A stretch of DNA of 31,843 nucleotides. Origin: an uncultured Corynebacterium sp. (lineage in GTDB: Bacteria > Actinomycetota > Actinomycetes > Mycobacteriales > Mycobacteriaceae). A program made the translations under genes and the position numbers. The stretch is from positions 1 to 31,843 of the forward strand of contig NZ_CAMIFY010000033.1 in NCBI RefSeq assembly GCF_946222985.1, in the 5' to 3' direction. How positions within the stretch are numbered: the stretch's first letter is position 1; every line of letters begins with the position of its first letter. The notes below the pieces were generated by a model. The model ran no database searches and had not been told where the DNA came from. It saw only the letters and a program-made list of their open reading frames with translations. This document shows positions 30,255 through 31,843 of the stretch, one piece after another.

Positions 30255-31045
30255 TGCTGACCATTCGAAACGTCTCCAAGACGTTCTTCGCCAACACCGC
30301 GAACGAGCGCCATGCGCTGCTCGACGTGTCGCTGGACCTTGCCGAGGGCGATTTCGTCACGGTCATCGGTTCCAACGGCGCCGGCAAGTCGACGCTGCTC
30401 AACGCGGTGTCCGGGCGCATGCCCATCGACACCGGCGAGGTCTCCATCGACGGCGTGTCCCTGGGCAAGATGCCCGACCACAAGCGCGCCAAGTACATCG
30501 GGCGCGTCTTCCAGGACCCGCTGGCCGGCACGGCGCCAAGCCTAACCATCGAGGAAAATCTCTCGCTGGCGTACCTGCGCGGCAAGCGCCGTGGCCTGGG
30601 GCTGGGCCTGTCGAAGGCGCGACGCGAGTTCTTCGTCGAGCAGCTGCGTTCCCTCGAGCTGGGCCTGGAGGACCGTCTCACCGCCAAGGTCGGGCTGCTC
30701 TCCGGTGGCCAGCGCCAGGCGTTGTCTTTGCTCATGGCGGGATTCACGCAGCCGAAGATCATGCTTCTCGACGAGCACACCGCCGCCCTGGACCCCCAGC
30801 GCGCCGGACTGGTCACCGAGCTGACGCACAAGATCGTCGAAGGCGGCGGCCTGACCACCCTGATGGTCACCCACAACATGGAGCAGGCGATTCGCTTGGG
30901 CAACCGGCTGATCATGATGCACGAGGGTCGCATCGTCTACGAGGCCTCCGCCGAGAAGAAGGCGCAGCTGACCGTGCACGACCTGCTGCAGGAGTTCGTG
31001 AAGATCAAGGGCGCGACCCTCTCGGACAAGGCGTTCCTGGGGTAG
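30254..31045 (+). CDS. ABC importer ATP-binding protein
   Basis: The 263-aa product energises the importer. It has Walker A GSNGAGKST (about 41-49), the Q-loop near GRVFQDP, signature LSGGQRQALSLLMAG, Walker B KIMLLDEHTAALDP and the switch histidine in VTHNMEQA. All residues needed for ATP hydrolysis are present. ATG 30254 shares one base with the permease stop and has AAGG 4 nt upstream; GTG 30251 is the alternative. The 30-residue C-terminal part, LTVHDLLQEFVKIKGATLSDKAFLG, is usual for this subfamily. No clear terminator follows before the repeat region. Confidence 0.95.
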   Translation: MLTIRNVSKTFFANTANERHALLDVSLDLAEGDFVTVIGSNGAGKSTLLNAVSGRMPIDTGEVSIDGVSLGKMPDHKRAKYIGRVFQDPLAGTAPSLTIEENLSLAYLRGKRRGLGLGLSKARREFFVEQLRSLELGLEDRLTAKVGLLSGGQRQALSLLMAGFTQPKIMLLDEHTAALDPQRAGLVTELTHKIVEGGGLTTLMVTHNMEQAIRLGNRLIMMHEGRIVYEASAEKKAQLTVHDLLQEFVKIKGATLSDKAFLG

Positions 31046-31187
31046 CGCGCCGCCGGCACGTCGAATCCGGTCCACACCGGGACTCGGCCGCCGGCGGTTC
31101 GGCGCCCCCGGACCGCACCGGGAACCGGCCGCCGCGCCCGGCCCGCAACCGGGACTTGGCCGTCGCCGGCTCGCTGCGCCCGGAGAG
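31046..31187. repeat. GC-rich minisatellite, about three units
   Basis: Units beginning ACCGGGA start at 31076, 31117 and 31148 (periods 41 and 31 bp) and share CGGCCGCCG-type cores followed by GCCCGGA or similar. Open frames here are shadows. It directly follows the ABC operon and precedes the larger repeats. Confidence 0.6.
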
Positions 31188-31723
31188 CATCGTGTCGTCT
31201 GATGCACCGTGATCATTCGGGCTGGGCGAAAGCGCAGGTGGTCAGAGGTGCTACCCGGGACGGTGTATCGAAATGCACGGTCGCCCTTGTCGTGATGATT
31301 CCGGGGCGTGCGCAGCCGCTGGCAAGCCATGAGTGGGGCGGATCAGGCGTTCGTCGGGATCCGAGCGCTGCATCCCGAGGCCATCGTGTCGTTTGATGCA
31401 CCGTGACATTTCGGGTGGGGCAAAAGCACAGGTGGTCGGAGGTGCTACTCGGGACGGTGTATCGAAATGCACGGTCGCCCTTGTCGTGATGATTCCGGGG
31501 CGTGTGCTGCCGTCGGCAAGCCTTGAGCGGCGCGGCCCTTTGTGCGGGGGCGGGCCAGGTGGTCGTAGAGATGTGAGCGCTGCAGCCTGACCTCATCGTG
31601 TCGTTTGATGCACCGTGATCATTTGGGCTGGGCGAAAGCACAGGTGGACGGAGGTGCTACCCGGGACGGTGTATCGAAATGCACGGTCGGCCTCCCTGTG
31701 AAGTTCCGGGGCGTGCGCAGCCG
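31188..31723. repeat. Three tandem copies of a ~146-bp structured repeat
   Basis: Three copies start at 31188, 31382 and 31594 (each CATCGTGTCGT), giving periods of 194 and 212 bp. The first ~146 bp of each are about 90% alike; the spacers diverge. Every copy contains GATGCACCGT facing ACGGTGTATC (31201-31210/31260-31269; 31395-31404/31454-31463; 31607-31616/31666-31675). Neither period is divisible by three, so reading frames are not kept between copies. I see no known RNA family or transposon. Together with the minisatellite and hairpin this leaves 31046-31843 without a credible gene. Confidence 0.85.
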
Positions 31724-31772
31724 CGAAACGGACCGCGGCTCCAACCTGGGCGTCGGCGGCTCACCACGAACC

Positions 31773-31831
31773 AAAAAAACACGTTTCGCGCAGGCACCTA
31801 CGTTGCAACGTAGGTGCCTGCGTGAAACGTG
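31773..31831 (-). terminator. Long near-perfect hairpin with T7 tract
   Basis: A 26-nt arm (31780-31805) pairs with 31806-31831 at 25 of 26 positions; the mismatch would be a G-U pair in RNA. The centre CACCTACGTTGCAACGTAGG is a perfect palindrome. Read on the minus strand the stem is followed by TGTTTTTTT, a strong intrinsic terminator for a minus-strand gene beyond the right edge. On the plus strand only TGTTCTT follows, so it may stop both directions. Confidence 0.85.
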
Positions 31832-31843
31832 TGTTCTTGCGCT

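Noticed and set aside
31213..31641. 142-codon minus-strand frame in the tandem repeats
   Set aside because: Repeat copies fall in different frames because the periods are not multiples of three; no start signal or family motif.
31188..31723. CRISPR array
   Set aside because: Units are ~146 bp with spacers of about 48-66 bp that are themselves partly alike, and no cas gene is present.

Overview
This window is GC-rich chromosomal DNA from a member of the Mycobacteriales, most likely Corynebacterium. The main argument is gene order: nadD, rsfS, a GpgP-type phosphatase, degV, comEA, comEC and holA, then rpsT, a PemK-like gene and lepA. This block is typical of that order. Starts with a -10-like hexamer 6-8 nt upstream and little or no Shine-Dalgarno (leaderless mRNA) also fit. 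Species cannot be fixed from the sequence alone.

Layout. 1-2600: molybdenum cofactor genes (partial moeA, moaE, moaD, moaA). 2837-10375: a co-directional housekeeping run, nadD-rsfS-gpgP-degV with 4-base overlaps at two junctions, then comEA-comEC and holA. 10376-11084: non-coding, with a phased array of short inverted motifs and the rpsT terminator. 11085-13340: minus-strand genes rpsT, an unrecognised two-gene pair of lower GC, and a PemK/MazF-fold gene. 13478-15319: lepA.

15320-19380 is a clear accessory island. A ParA-like ATPase and a HEPN-type protein with an R-x4-H motif form a compact two-gene unit of much lower GC than its flanks. Next come a 428-bp spacer with a possible 58-aa protein and a GIY-YIG nuclease fused to a DUF2075 (Schlafen-like) helicase. 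This is the best candidate for an undescribed, possibly defensive, system; function is inferred, not shown.

19438-26616: a Tat-exported acetamidase/formamidase broken by one frameshift in a G6 run and preceded by an inverted repeat and a leader ORF; an ankyrin-like protein; an unknown 179-aa protein; a Tat-exported PhoD phosphatase with a two-unit PHO-box-like site; a lipoprotein; a short-chain dehydrogenase; and a DUF4272 protein. 26799-31045: a CynX/NimT-type MFS transporter and a complete three-gene ABC importer (lipoprotein, permease, ATPase) with overlapping genes. 31046-31843 has no convincing gene. It holds a GC-rich minisatellite, three tandem copies of a ~146-bp structured repeat, and a 26-bp-arm hairpin with a T7 tract that would terminate a minus-strand gene beyond the right edge.
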